Below the pieces are notes generated by a model. The model did no database searches and had not been told where the DNA came from. It saw only the letters and a list, made by a program, of their open reading frames with translations. Both the position numbers and the translations under genes were made by a program. DNA of 64,000 bases from Callaeas wilsoni (Eukaryota > Chordata > Aves > Passeriformes > Callaeidae), in contig VWPU01014898.1 in the NCBI GenBank assembly GCA_013398955.1, positions 124,001-188,000 of the forward strand. Direction: 5' to 3'. This document shows, piece by piece, positions 1-13,210 of this stretch. Each line of letters begins with the position of its first letter. Within the stretch, counting starts at the first letter, position 1.

Positions 1-2932
1 ACAGTGAACTTGTCATTAAATGTATACAATCTAATTAGAAATTTGTGGAAAAAATACTTCATAAAGCCTAGTGTCCTGGAGATTTGAGCCTTCTGTCCCT
101 CTGCCTGGCCTCTGCATGCACTGTGAAAAGTATAATTGCAAGCTTTCTTCTTGTCCATTGGGATTTTGTCCCTGTTTGGCTTTTGAGCACTGCCAGCTAC
201 GTCGTGTTCCCTCATGCCTTGGGAAGAGGCAGCTGTGGCCCACGTGGAGTTTGTGTGTGGCCAGACAGTGACCATGTGCCGCCCACTTGGCAGATGACTG
301 AGCTTCAGGGGGTGTCTCACCGTCCACGTTAGAGTGCTCTCGTTTGCCTCTTCCTGATTCTTGGTCACCAGTTTTCACCCAACACAAAAATAATCCTTTA
401 GGAGCTCAAAAGGGTGAAGGGTTATGAAGAGAATGATGGCTTGGCAGAAAATAAGTGGTACATTCCGAAAGTCACTCAAGAAGTGAAAAGCAAAAAGCAA
501 GATATGATGCTTCTTGCAGCTTTAGAATTCCATGCCTGGGCATTAAAAAGAAGCTTTTCCTCTTTGTATATTTTTTTGCTATAGGTAGGAAAACCCTCCC
601 TGGTTGTAATGCTGTAATGCACTCAGTCTAGGGGAAAATCAGTGCTAACACTTCTGGTAGGGATTGGCAGATTTGATCCTCAGGGAAGGATTTGGACTTG
701 CTAGTTTTGGGAACAGAATAATCCTTTCTGGATTTCAGTCACAGCACAAACCCAGAATTTGTAAACAATAACAGAAGCAATGAACAGTACGGAGGAGGGA
801 GAAATAGTACTGAAAGGAAAATCCGTCACAAGGAAATAGTGGTAAATTTTAAATTCATCTTGAAGTGAAAGGTAGAGTCACAACCAACAGTTTAGGGTAA
901 TTCTTGAAAAGAATGAACCTGTTGAAAACTGTTGATAGGGCATAATTTAGGGGAAAAAAATATGTATTTGTACTCTACAGTACCCAAAATGTTAATGGAA
1001 GTGGTATAAATGCATTTCTAAAAATATACATTTATGAAGAATGTCGGTAGAGTTGCATGAGTTTTTACCAGGGCTGACTTCCTTTCATATTTATAAACCT
1101 TGCCTACTTGTGTGGTCTCTAAAGTAATTTGAAATTCCATATTTGCATATTTATTTCTTAACCTTAACATAGCAATAAAATGTATAACGGTCTCCACTTT
1201 ATTATGTATCTCATGCTTGATTTTAAATAAAAGGAAGAGAACCAATTCATTAAGCTATAAGCTATGACAACTACAGGGATTTTTTAAAATTAATTTTACA
1301 TTAAGTGAAATATGTTTCTTTTTTTAATTGTAGTTATATTTTTATATCATAATGAAACATTTTAAGGTTGGGGTTTTTTTTTTTTTCTTCTTTATGTGTA
1401 AAGAACCAGTATCACGTGTATACCAGGTAACTTTGCATTTAAAAGGCAGCATGAGTTTGCTTCTGCAAGAATTCGCATGTCAATACTTGATTAATATATA
1501 CTTCTATGAAGCTGCTTTGTGATGGAGAATGTGTGTATATCGTTCCCCAGGATGAAGCATTAGGGAAAGACCCCTCTCCATTTCCAAATCCTTCGGACAT
1601 TATTAATAAATAATAACTCACTTTGCAGGGGGAAGATGCAGTATATAAAGACAGCATGTCTATTCAGCTAACCAATTCTGTGATTATAACTGGTGTCATA
1701 AATCAGATATTTCTAGAAATAGATTATTACCAGGACACAAAATAAGAGGAGTATTTTCTCTGCCAATGAGATTTCAGTGTCCATAAGAACACATCTTGTG
1801 GAAAAATTTATATGACAACTACAGTAAGTATAAAATGAAATAAATGCTAGTGTTGTACATATCTAATTCATCTATATGATCTCCATATGGAAAACATTCA
1901 CTAAAAATGCTCAGTTAATAACACTGACATTTTTGCAGAGAAGGGAAGGCTAAGTAATTTGGGTGGTTTTCTTGTTTGCAATATATTGTGCTTATCCTTT
2001 TTAGAGGGAAAAAAAAAGAGAATTGTGCTTAAACCTTGATATACGTGAATCATGCAAATCATTTAAGGATGCAAATTGCTTTTCCAGATATTGAACACAG
2101 TCTAACAAGTGATGATTTAAAATTAAATGAATCAGTTTAAATTTAGCATTTATATAGCATTTTATTGCTATCAGTTCATTAAAAAGTTTACATTCTGGCA
2201 TTGTCTTCTCGGGCTCAAATTTTTCCATTTCATGCTCTCTTCTTGTATCGGGCATATTAGTCACCCTGAATGTCTTTCAGGTTTCAGCTTGACATGATTC
2301 AGAAACATTATTAACATATGTGAATATGTGACACCCTTCACATACTGGGTCAGTTCTGATCTGCTCAGTATATCTATACAGTCTGAAAGATGCTTCAGAA
2401 TGATTGCTTAAAAAAGAAAGTAATTTCCCATTCCAGGGTTGAAAATCATTAGCTGTGATATAAAAATCCTCTGTTAAAAGGTGGAATAGTCCAAATATTC
2501 CAGATGCTCAGAACTGAATGTGGAAATAAAAATTTTCAGGAGTTTAAGTTCCTTATGTCATTTAATTCCGTTTGGATGTAATGGGTAAAGAAACAGGACT
2601 ACTCTCTGCACCTTTTATTTTGTAGGATAAATAAGTCAAGCTAATATTTAGCCTTCCTCTAAGACAGGCGTCTAAAATAACAGTAGTAATGGGAATAGAA
2701 AGTCTTTCTCTGTATCTGTTGCACAATTAATTAATCATTCTCAAATGTAATGATTCAAGATGCACATGATAGTCCTTTTTGGGTTATTTGCTGTGTCTGG
2801 AAACATTTTGGTAGATAATTTTTAAAATTACATTTGGTGTTTTTGCATTTAAAAGTGATGTTTAAATATTTACCCCATAGTTTCCAACCAGAGAACTCCG
2901 AACTTGATGTGTACTTCTGTTTTACTGATGTG
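1..2932. other. Intron 1 stretch, no gene seen
   Basis: The first 400 bases are somewhat GC-richer and open in several frames on both strands, but none shows a family signature. The rest is AT-rich sequence with a long T run near 1374-1386. Nothing else is recognisable. Confidence 0.6.
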
Positions 2933-2999
2933 TCATGGAATAGTTTGAGTTGGAAGGGACTTTAAAAATCACCTTGTTCTAGTCCCCCCCTGCAGAGTC
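2933..2999 (-). repeat. CR1 LINE, 3'-end fragment
   Basis: The + strand reads GGAATAGTTTGAGTTGGAAG, then a GGGACTTTAAAAATCACC-like stretch and a CCCCCCTGCAG segment. This is the reverse complement of the CR1 3' terminus. Only about 65 bp are recognisable, so it is a short, severely 5'-truncated copy. Confidence 0.8.
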
Positions 3000-5900
3000 T
3001 GAAGACTGTAAATTACTGCTCACCTACTTATGCAACCCATACAGATATGTTATGTAGCCCAGTTGTCAGCTCTGGGCTAGAAGAATGTTGTTTCAGTGCC
3101 TGCTGCACTCAGAGATGTGTTTGCATCCTGTGAATCCCGGTCTGAGCAGGTTTGCATCGCTCAGGTGCAAACCAGGGATGCTCTGGGGCAACAAGTGTGA
3201 GCTACTGAGCCAGGGTTCATGTTCCAGCACAAAGGCAAGGCTGTGGGAGACAGGCTGCTGTTGTGCCAGCTAATTGATGATAACCAGCTTGCTCGTGTGC
3301 ACTGCAGCCCTTTGCTGCAGGGCACGTGTTTGCCTTCAGAGGAAGGGAATCCTGACCATCAGTCCCAAAGGAGTCCCTTGCCCAGGTGGTCTGCCCCCAG
3401 TGGCCCATTTCTTCAGTCAGAGCAATGGGAGAATCAAATTGTCTCAAGAGATCAAGAGATCTTGTCCCTTAGGATGTTTCTTGTGTAATGTTAGCTTTAT
3501 TGCATTCATTTAGGAGGTAGAGCAGAGGAGGAGAAGAAAATGCCAGATTTCCTAGAATTTTTCAAGAAGCACAGTAGAGTCCTCTGCCCAATTTTGCTTC
3601 ACCAATAGGAAGGATTAGTTGCAAGATGCAAAATCCTAAATTCAGATTTAAACTTTGCAGCATAACTTAATGTATTAAGAGGGACGAATTGACATCTGTC
3701 AGTGCAACTATAAGCAGAAGACTATCTAGTCCTAAGTCTTAATATTTACATGTGTCCGATATCTAATATGTTTAGTGCTCTCAGTGTCTACTTCAAACAG
3801 GACCTCCACTTTGAGGATATTTGCCCATTCTAGTATCTCTTCAAGAAACTAGAATTCCCATTACTCGTAACAGAATGTGATAGAGGAAAAAGAAAACTAG
3901 AATTAGAGGTAGATGGAGACAAAGAGTGCTATTGGGTGTGTTATGTGTGGAACTAGAGATCTGCTGATTGAAAATGCTGAGTATAGGGACTGCGAAAGAA
4001 GTGTGACTTAGAAATGCGAACCTTATCTTTCTAACAATTGTTTGTTTTGGTTTCCTCTGTTTTGGAAATTTTCAAGGATTGTGAAGCATTTTTTTATTTT
4101 TCTTTTTTTTTTATAACATATAGAGGCCTAGTCTAGTGATGGTTAGGGTCCTCATATACGTCAGTTTGGAGATGTAGAGGCAACAAACATCTCTAATACT
4201 TCTGGAAATGTGTATTTAATACTTTAAAAATGCCTAGCTGCAATTTTGCATTTCCACTGTGTAGAAGCCCTTAGGTTCATAGCTTGGTTAAGTTATTTTT
4301 ATGATTGCAACAACAACTTCTGTGCTGCAAATGTGTAGTGTCACATATTAACTGACAGTGACTAACCTGGGCCTTTTTGCATCTCTGGTGTTTCCAGTTG
4401 TTATAAATGACACTAGTCAGGAATGCTGCTTCAGATCTACTTACTGAAGGAACAAAATGAGTCTTAATAGTGTGCCAGGATGAGGAAGAAGGTTGTAATT
4501 TAGAGACCAAAAAAGCAAACTAAGAAGTGGTAATTATCTCATCCCTTTGTACATTTGTCAATTTTTAATTGGGCACTATAGTTTTAATGTACAAAAGAAT
4601 GCTGTCCCTGTTCCATTTTGTTACCTAATGCCAATTCATTGGTATGGCTGTGGTCTTTTGTCATAGAATAACCTCAGAATCGCTTTCTGTGAGCACACTA
4701 AAAACCATTTTTTCAGTTTTGTAAATCAGGATGTTTTAATCCAAATGAGTAATGAGATGGTTTAATCTTATTGAGACGACATGTAAAAAAAATAAATTAC
4801 ATCTTCAACTATAATGAAGCAGTTTAATTGTGTTATCTTGCATAACACAGTACAAGGTAAAAATTAATTTTTTCTTTAAAAAAATCTGTTCATTAAGTAT
4901 TCTTTTTTTCTGACAAGTGACGGGAATTGGAGACGTCTTTGCCCCTCTCTTTCTGAAGCAGCTTTGTTTGATTCAGCTGCAATAGATTTATGTCTTTTAA
5001 GTTGTTTTGATACCTAGGTTCTCTAGCTATTCTTATTTTCCCTGATATAAATATTAATCTTGAGTTATGGGACAGATCTATGCTGTTAGATGAGCAGCAT
5101 CAGAAGTATGTGCTTAAATTTTAAAGAGTGTAAGTTTCACGTAAAAGTCAACAGTTAGCTTCTGTCCCAACACTTTCAAAACAAACTTAAAATGTCCTAA
5201 CATAAAAAGAAGGATGCTCTCGTAAAGAGAATAAAGAGAGAAATTTTGGGCATTTTAAAGTGAAATAGCTGACATTGGTATGCATTACTGATAAGCTTGT
5301 GATCAATTTTGTTGGGGGAATGACAACAGGAATGAGTGTACCATAGTGGAGCACTCGGAACTGGGGGTTGCAATGGGACAGGAATCACAAGTCATAAGGA
5401 GCAGGCATGACTCAAACACAAACTTGTTTTTCAGCTAAATGATGCTGTCTTTAACTGAAGATCAAGGATCCAAGTAGAGGTTTTTCTCCATTTGGTAAAT
5501 GTTTGACATGCAGTTTCCTTGCCACCTGGGTTCCCTGTCTGACCTGTTACTGGTAGTACCAAATCTGTGCTGAGTTCTAACCTCTAGTTTAGTGTTATGT
5601 AAAGTGCTTACTATGTAGTTATATACCTTAACATAATTTGGACATGATCCAGTAAATTGTAACAGTGAAACACAGTTCCTGTGTAACACAGTCCTCTGAG
5701 GGGGTTGAAGGCTGAAGCGTGTCAAACAAATTCACCTTCTGGTCTGTGCTGGTTGCTGTACTGCACTGGCGTGTCGGCGGATCCAAGCATTGCTACAGAC
5801 TGAAGGAGATGAGATACAGTTAAGACCAATTTCTAGACAGAGCTCAGCTGACAAAAGAGACTTCTTCTTTTCCTGCCCCATTTTCCTAACCTTTGCAATG

Positions 5901-6721
5901 GCCTGCCTCTACCTGGCTCTGGGCAACTGAGTTTCACATTGATATTTATAACTAGAAATAACTTGTTTGAGTAAATGGAGATAATGGCAATGCAGTTAAG
6001 ATTTTCATAAATGCATCAAATTCAGCAACAAAGTATCTTTTTTCTTTTATTAGAAAAAGGGTTACCACTTGTGTGCAAATAGGCCAGAGTTCCACTGAGG
6101 GATATATTCATGCGGTTGCACTTCAGGGTGAAAAAACATGCAGAAGTCAGTGCATCTATTCAGTGCTTAAACAAGTTCAGAGCAATGCTATTAAAAGCAA
6201 TAGTGGAGTTCATCAATTTTACTCACTTAAATCTATTTGATATTACAATTTCTTTTCAGCAGTCTCGTAGAGCTAACCTACTTTAGTTTCTTTGCGTGTG
6301 CCTGGCAGCTCCAGAGCCAAGTGCCTGAACCATATGTTTGAGAGCCATGTGGTGATGCTGAGGCATCAGCCAGGTGGGAGAGGGAGTGGTTGGTAATGAG
6401 GCCAACGCAGCCTCGGGAAAAGGGGCGAGTAGGCATTTGGAGAAACATCATCTTATTCTCTGTTTCACTGAGATCCAAAATACAAATGTTTTTGAGACAG
6501 CCCTTTTGACAGGTAATTCTGTGGCTGAGGCTGGGAGTTGGTCACTGAAAACAATCTGTGTTTCTCAGTACTACTTGGAGAATTGCTCTGGGAAGGAATA
6601 TGTTTGAGAGGTGTGTTGTCAGGGAGCCATGCACAGTCCTAAACTCTGTGTGGTTTCTGTCTTTAATTTTAAGGATTAAGAGATAGATATCTAGGACTGC
6701 TCAAAGGAAATAATGTAGCAT

Positions 6722-6745
6722 ATTAATATTATTAATAATATTAAT
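6722..6745. repeat. 24-nt perfect AT palindrome
   Basis: The 24 bases are their own reverse complement with no unpaired centre. They are built from ATTAATATT, ATTAATAATA and TTAAT in order. Every base is A or T. It could extrude as a cruciform or mark an AT-repeat expansion point. Confidence 0.9.
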
Positions 6746-8745
6746 CAGTACAAATTTAGGTTTAATTTGTAAAATACTGACCATCAATTTCAGCATGTTG
6801 TAATACTGCATCCTTGTTTTCAATTTGCTAAATGTGTTACACTTACGGGATTAAATGACAAGTGATGTGGGGTTGGTTCGTGTTTTGTTTTGACTTTTTT
6901 TTTTAATATAGGTTTTTTCATGGTAGTAAAGGACCAAATAAATTTTGGAGAAATTTACTGCATGGTTAGGGTGAAGTGCAAAGAGCCAATACAATGGTAG
7001 ACCAATGCTTGTGAAAATTGCCGCATAAATAAGGCTAAAAAGGCGTGGATTTATTGTGGAAGGTTTTGGAGGGGTGGTACTTTGCTTCCTTATTTTATTA
7101 GCCAGTGTGGTATGCATTCCTGTGGCATGGGGCAGCTGCGTCTGCCATTGCAAAATTCCCTTGCCTTCTGGAGAGCCAAAGTCTTGATCTGTGTGCAAAT
7201 GTGTGCAAAATACTGCCATGGAAGCAATCTGCTGCATTTTTGAAACATGCCACCTTAAACGCTTTTTAATTGGTACCACTCTATCCTGTGTATTCTGCAG
7301 TTTTAATGTAATAATATTGCATATTACCATTATTTTAATATGTTATAATGTAATTGGGGGGGTATAAAGCTTAAATTCTAAAGGTAAGTTAATGATCAAG
7401 AAAAAAGTTATTGCCTGAAGTGCTCAAGAAATAGAAATTTTTCTAGTGAGATCAAGAGAAGTGAGTGATGTTGACGTCTTTTTACTTAAGGAGGAGTTGC
7501 CATCTAGCTGCAAAATAGGCTGAGAATTATTGACTTCAAGGAAGATAGCAAAGTATCAGTGTCAGTTATCATTCTGTGACCTTTCAGTGCATAGTTAAAG
7601 GTTTTTAGGATGGCTGAAGGGTAGACCAAACTATTAGTGTGAGCTTACTTCTCTGGGATAGAAAAGCATTGACAGCAGTTGAAGATCAGTCCCTACAGGC
7701 CTAATTCCAGTGAATTCCTTTTATACCAACAGTTTGCTTATGTGCTTTGCAGCAGTACCTGTGTTCTGGAACACATGCCACCCATGGATTTTGTATGAAA
7801 CCGCGCTATGGTGTAGGTTTGTAGGTTTTTTCTCTCTGCAGGAAACTAAGGAGCAAGGAAGGATGTAAGAAAAATGAAGAGAACACCCCAATTGAAATGT
7901 CTGCTCCAAAGCACGGATGAAATAATCTAATCTTCCACTAATGTATAAATAAGCCTTTTCTGTGATTGCCCCATGGGTACTGTGCAGCAGCAGATGAGGA
8001 ACCAAGTGATTGCCTGATTCTCAATGGGAGTAAGATTGACTTACATAGTGACAGAAGAGAGAGATGGAGTGTTCTTGAAGGAATTATTCGTTAAGATATC
8101 ATCCATATTTAGTATTAGGCTAAAGCAGTGTAAAAACAAACATAATTTGTTGTTGTGAAAGAATTGGGAAATGTGTTTTTGCTGCAGTTTAAGCAAATTT
8201 AGAATTGTGCATTTCAGCCTACTCAGAGATTGTGGTGGGTTTTTAATGTTTTGTCAGAGTCTTTTTGTTGTTGTTTGTTTGCTTGTTAGGTCTGTTCGGT
8301 GTTACTGAGATTTGTTAAATGTGACCTGATATACAAGAAAATAATAATAGTGAAATGTCTGGAAATATTTTAAATGGTGTACAGAGGGAAAAGTAATTAG
8401 AATGCATAAAAATTTCTAAATGTCAAGATACATGAGTAAATGTAACCTCATAATTTGTAGAGTTTGCAGTTACTTATGTGTATTAGTATATTAAAAAAAT
8501 ATTGCATAAGATAGCCATTCAAACTATGTAACTGTTAGGAAAACAACTTGAAATAGTGCCAATTTTACACTGTAAAGAGGAAAAGCTCTGCCTATTATCA
8601 AATATTAATATTTTCATGAAACAATGCTGTACTACACAGAATGGTGTAGATCAAATGTGTGCAATACTACATAAATTTTAGTATAAATGCTGTAATGTAC
8701 CATTTTGAGGTGTTTCCCCAAAAAAAGTATGTGTACAGGCAATAT

Positions 8746-8789
8746 AAACACTTAGGAGGAAAGTTTCCTAAGAAACACTTAGGAGGAAA
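8746..8789 (+). repeat. Two-copy direct repeat, 27-bp period
   Basis: AAACACTTAGGAGGAAA occurs at 8746-8762 and again at 8773-8789. The period is 27 bases, a multiple of three, so an overlapping open frame shows KHLGGK twice. I do not regard that frame as a gene. Confidence 0.85.
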
Positions 8790-9160
8790 ATTACGGACAC
8801 AACCTCCAGCAGCTGTTGCCTTTTCTGTCCTTCAAACAAGTCAGCCTTTAGAATATAACCCAACTGTAGGTAATTATAAAGTGTATCTCAGTGTTTGCTG
8901 AGAAAAAATTTTGGGCTCTGGCCATTCAGATGGCAATGCTCATAAACACCCTTTAAATGTTCCTATTCTATACTGAGTGTGTAATTTTTCCATATAGTAC
9001 AGCTGCCAATGTAGCTAAGGGATGTGAGCATGAGAGAATCATGTTTAGGGTTGCAAAGCATTAAATTTCTGACCTGTGCTACAAGCTGAACCGGAAGAGA
9101 TTAAAGCCCTTGGGTTTTACAAACACACTCAATAAGCACAGTTATTTTATTAAGACTGTT

Positions 9161-9386
9161 AGTCACAAAATCGTAGAATAAACTGAGTATTATAAGCTAA
9201 GAATAAGCTGATGAAGGGACTTGTCAGGATCACCAAGTCCAACTCCTGGCCCTGCACAGGACACATCAAGAGTCATACCATGTGCCTGAGAGTATTGCCC
9301 AAATGCTTCTTGAATTCTCTTAGCCTCAGTGCTGTGACCACTTCCCTGGGGAGCCTGTTCCGGTGCCCAGCCTCCCTCTGGGTGAA
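9161..9386 (-). repeat. CR1 LINE fragment, 3' end
   Basis: The segment reads AATCGTAGAATA, then AAGGGACTTGTCAGGATCAC, CCTGGCCCTGCACAGGACAC, GTGCCTGAGAGTATTG and CACTTCCCTGGGGAGCCTGT. These are hallmarks of a CR1 subfamily in reverse complement. About 20-30 bases of unrelated AT-rich sequence interrupt the copy near 9181-9210. The open frame at 9211-9438 is a by-product of this repeat and not a gene. Confidence 0.9.
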
Positions 9387-9570
9387 TTATTCAGCACTGC
9401 AGTTTCTAATTCAGCCTGATATAAGTGTACCAAAGTAAGAATACCAATTACTGGTCTAATATTTTATCTCTTTATCACAGCTCCTTGATGCTAGAAAAAA
9501 GCTATAGATCTGTCTAAATTTCAGAGTCTGTAACTCTGTAGCAGTTTCTCAAGGTGATGACTGTTTTTTG

Positions 9571-9599
9571 TTCTTTTTTTTTTCTTCTCCCCCCCCCTT
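9571..9599 (+). repeat. Pyrimidine tract (T run then C run)
   Basis: A 28-base pyrimidine run is made of a long T stretch, TTCTTCT and then nine or so C. It resembles a splice polypyrimidine tract, but the next bases are TTGTGTCATAG and no recognisable exon follows. Confidence 0.7.
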
Positions 9600-10540
9600 G
9601 TGTCATAGCATGTGACATATTTTCTAAAGTGAAATTTTGTTGGACTATCTACCAGCTGAACGTTGTGCTTAAAAATATAGTTTTCTCCCTAAGATCATTT
9701 CCCATTGCTTATTTGGGAGTAGCAAGGACTCCAGATGATATGGTACCTTCCATGATTAAAATAGCTCATCTGTAAAACCACGGCATCAAGGTGTCAAGCA
9801 ATTTAAGCACCTGTTTCTTGCTCCTCTAATTTTATAGATAATGAACCTGACACATTTCAGGATTTCAGTGCTGTACAGTGCTCAGATTTGCACATACCTT
9901 GGAGTTAAATCCTAGATTCAAGGAGGAGACAAATTCATGGTAGATTGGCTTAATTCCTTTTTTTGTGACAGATGTGTGGATCAGAATAGAAACTAGACTG
10001 TTAGGCTAAGTAGTAGGAGGTGTCTGTGGATTGAATGCAAGTGATGTGGTCAGAGAGCCTTGTTAAGTGCTTTTATCCTATGGTGCACTTAACAATTTCA
10101 TGGATTTTTTGCATGTTTTGAAATCCTTTTATTTGTATCCCCTAACTGTATTCTGGGGAGGTGGTGAGATAACATAGCAACTACTAAGTTTAGATCAATA
10201 ATTTGTAGGTAAATGAAAAGAGGATTCTAATAAGGCCAGGAACTGGGGTTTTGTGTGGAATTTTATAATTACAGTAGTGTGGTCTAATAAGATGAAACTT
10301 CTTATTAAGTGGCTGGCATAGTTTTTTAACTTAAAACTTCTTTTCACTCATGGCTGAAGAAAGCAAATGTGATAAACTCTGTAAGGAGAGTTCAACAGTT
10401 TCTGATGCACTCTAGCAGAACAATTTCCATCAGAACAAAAAGAAAAAGTGTGCCCCAGTGTCCAAGGGCTGCTCCTCTGCCAAATGAAAACATCTATTTA
10501 TAGAAAGTGGAGCTATTAGGACTTTTTCCAAGTTGAAAAA

Positions 10541-10990
10541 TACAACAGGGAAAAATGTGTTATCAGAAAGCTTCAGGCGTTGTTGTCGTTTTTCTGACGA
10601 TATGCGGGCAGATAAATTTCAAAACTGGAGTATTTCAGCAGGGCCCAGCCATTCACAGCAGCCTGGCGTCAGGGAGCGGGGCTTCGCCTGTTCTCCAGCC
10701 CTGTTAGGAATGGTCAGATCACTGTGGGTGCCGAGGTCTGGGTTTAATTATTTTGCCTGATTTGACGATTAAGTGACGTTAAACATTATCTCCCAGGCAC
10801 AGAGATACTTCTTAACTGCATCAGCAGCGTTTAACACCTTTGCTTGCGTGAAAGATTCTAGCAGCTTTGTATGACATCTGTATAATTTTCAGGGAGAACT
10901 GTGGTTTCATTGAAATAAAAATCATAGCTATTGTGGGCTAATTTTAACTCTGGCACATAAAGGTGGACGGCCAATGATTACAGAGGGTTT
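10541..10990. promoter_or_regulatory. Candidate conserved noncoding block with paired TGACG sites
   Basis: This block stands out from the AT-rich intron by its complexity and by retained CpG dinucleotides, about thirteen by eye in 450 bp. It contains TGACG at 10763 and TGACGTTA at 10774, exactly 11 bases apart, about one helical turn. CREB/ATF proteins bind such sites. It also has CCAATGATTA near 10970. Function is inferred from composition only; an open frame at 10533-10760 overlaps it but has no family signature. Confidence 0.35.
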
Positions 10991-12647
10991 GCATCTGCTT
11001 TTTTTTAGGCTTGAAGTTATCACGTTACCCTTGTATCCCCTAACATTCACCTTGTTTCATTTCTTGTGTGTTATAACGAAACAGATTTCTTTCCCAATTC
11101 ATTAATTCAGGATGAAACTTTAACTGAACTCCAAAGTGTTAGGAAATTTAGGCAGATGAATAAATGTATGAAAGCTCCAAAGACAGAATTGCTTGTCTGC
11201 CAAGACACTTCCCGTGATTAAAAGATGCTGTCATTTAATTGAAATAAATTATTGCTTAAAAATCACCAACCAAAGACTTAGTAAAACTACTTCTAGGGTT
11301 AGCAGTCTTTTAAAGATGACAATACACCTCTGAATAAAATCCATATTTATTTTATATGTCAAATTAAATGAGACTATTAAAGAGTTTTTGCACTTTGCCC
11401 ATATTTCATTTTGTTTGCATGGCCTACTTTTGAACTTACTTAAATTAATATAGTTAGAACCAAGTCTTCTGAAGATAATGAAATAACTGTAGCAAATAAC
11501 TGCTGTACGGAAGAGGAGGCTCTGGCATGTATATGTAATATTAAAAGAATTCTTCATGAAACTGCTTTCATAATGAACTATTTGAAAATGTCACTTAAAA
11601 ACTAAGCCACAAGATGAGATTTTCGGAAATGCTGCTGGAAAAAGAAATCTCTGTTCCTGTTGGTAGTGTTAATGGCTATCACCCACTGCACGTTTGATGT
11701 GTATGCAGTCCTGGGTCTGGTTAAAGCTACAGGCTAAATCATCTTTTAGTCAAGCTAGATGCAAGTGGAATTCAATGTCCTTCTTCACAGTGATACCTAG
11801 ACGTGGTGGGAAGATACATGGATACCTAGGAAAGTCAGATGATGATGATGATTATTATTTTATTAGAAATTTAAGCTGAAGGTTCAGCATGTATGTGAGC
11901 ACACAAACCAAGAAACTAGGACAGGAAGAATGGAAAATCAGCAACTGAGTGAGAGAAGAGGTGTGAGTAAGGCCTCAGAAGATGCAAAGACGTGCCCTTT
12001 GTTATCAAACGCCCTGGGGAGGCAGCTCTGCAGCTGTGATCAGGAGTGAGCTCACAGCGCAGCCAGCCCAGCCAGGGCCTTGCTGCTGCAGGAAGGGAGA
12101 CTTCTGGTGCCTTCCCTGCATGCACCCCCTACCCCGCCTGCTTGCTCCCGAGTTAACTCACTGACCACGGGAAAAGAAATAACCTGAATACTTTTCTGCT
12201 CTTTTGTTGTTTCAGTCTACTCACTGTGGAATCAAATGACTGTCAAAACCAGCCTTAGTGAGAGGGTGGCAGGAGCAGAAGGTCACCACCTCTTGCTCTC
12301 ATCAGCGGCGAGGTGCTAGTTCAGCTTCAGTCATGGGGATAAGCCATACTCTCAGCTGCATTAAGGGCAGGGGTGGAGAAAGTCCATGTGGATTGTTATA
12401 AAAACTCAGTTTTGGGCTTTTTCTGCTTGCTCTACCTTTATATTTTTCATCAAGTGCCAAGACTCTAAAGAGAGACTCAACAAAACATCAAAGTCTCTGC
12501 CTATATATATGATAACTTTCACCCTAAAAAGTATGGGCATTTAGACTGTCCTCAGCAGAGATAGTGGTTACATGAAAACTGCATCTAGTTTGCCCTCTTG
12601 AGCACAGGCTCATGATGGTTTTATTTAAGGTCTTGTGCTTGTGAGGA

Positions 12648-13210
12648 GAATCACAGAATAGTTTGGGTCAGAATGACCTTAAAGATCATCAAGTTCCAAC
12701 CTCCCTGCTGTGGGCAGGGACACCTTTCACTAAAGCAAGTTGCTCAGGGCCCCATCCAACCTGGCCTTGAACAGTTGAAGAGCTGGGGCATCCACAGCTT
12801 CTCTGGGCTACCTGTTCCAGTGCCTCACCGCTCTGAGTAAAGAATTTCTTCCCTAATATTTAATCTAAATCTCTCCTCTTTCAGTTTAAAACCATTCCTC
12901 TTTTTGCTATCCCTACTTGCTGTGTAAAATTCTCTCCCCCTCTTCCTTATCAGCCCCCTTTAAAGTACTGGAAGATTGACAGAGGTCTCCCTGGAGGCTT
13001 TTCTTCTCCAGGCTGAACAACCCCAACTCTTTCAGCTTGTGTTCGTAGGAGAGGTGTCTTGTCTATGCAGAGGACCAGGTGGGGTGTTACGAGAGCAGTG
13101 TAGAGCATCACCTCCCTCTACCTGCTGGGCACACTCCTTTTGGTAAGCCGCAGGATGTGACTGACTCTCTGATCTGTGAGAGCTCACTGCTGGCTTTCAG
13201 GCCAGAGAGT
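12648..13210 (-). repeat. CR1 LINE, about 560 bp, 3' end plus end of ORF2 region
   Basis: This is a clear CR1 copy in antisense orientation. From the left it has the 3' terminus (CACAGAATAGTTTGGG), the GGGCAGGGACACC segment, CATCCAACCTGGCCTTGAAC, TTCCAGTGCCTCACC, AAGAATTTCTTCCCTAATAT and CTTCTCCAGGCTGAACAACC. It continues into the ORF2-derived part with CACCTCCCTCTACCTGCTGG and GAGAGCTCACTGCTGGC. Recognisable similarity fades near 13210. It is diverged and untranslatable. Confidence 0.95.

Larger units (their letters stand above)
3000..9160. other. Intron 1 stretch, no gene seen
   Basis: About 3085-3450 is GC-richer, unassigned sequence with open frames on both strands, possibly an old unrecognised repeat. 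T-rich runs occur near 4090-4115. The long minus-strand frame at 6851-7330 (159 codons) has no recognisable domain and includes a lysine-rich simple tract, so I read it as chance. The palindrome and the direct repeat are listed separately. Confidence 0.55.
9387..12647. other. Intron 1 stretch, no gene seen
   Basis: Apart from the candidate regulatory block at 10.5-11.0 kb, this is plain AT-rich intron. A GC-richer patch at about 11980-12165 carries GCCAGCCCAGCCAGGGCC-like sequence. It is open on both strands but unassigned. Confidence 0.55.

Noticed and set aside
31..387. Minus-strand open frame of 118 codons overlapping open + frames
   Set aside because: No recognisable domain or splice context. 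The region is simply GC-richer and stop-poor in several frames.
6851..7330. Minus-strand open frame of 159 codons, the longest in the window
   Set aside because: It ends in a lysine-rich stretch from a T run, has no family signature and no supporting signals. It is likely chance.
9571..9650. Pyrimidine tract as a splice acceptor for another exon
   Set aside because: No recognisable coding sequence of GABBR2 or another family follows it.
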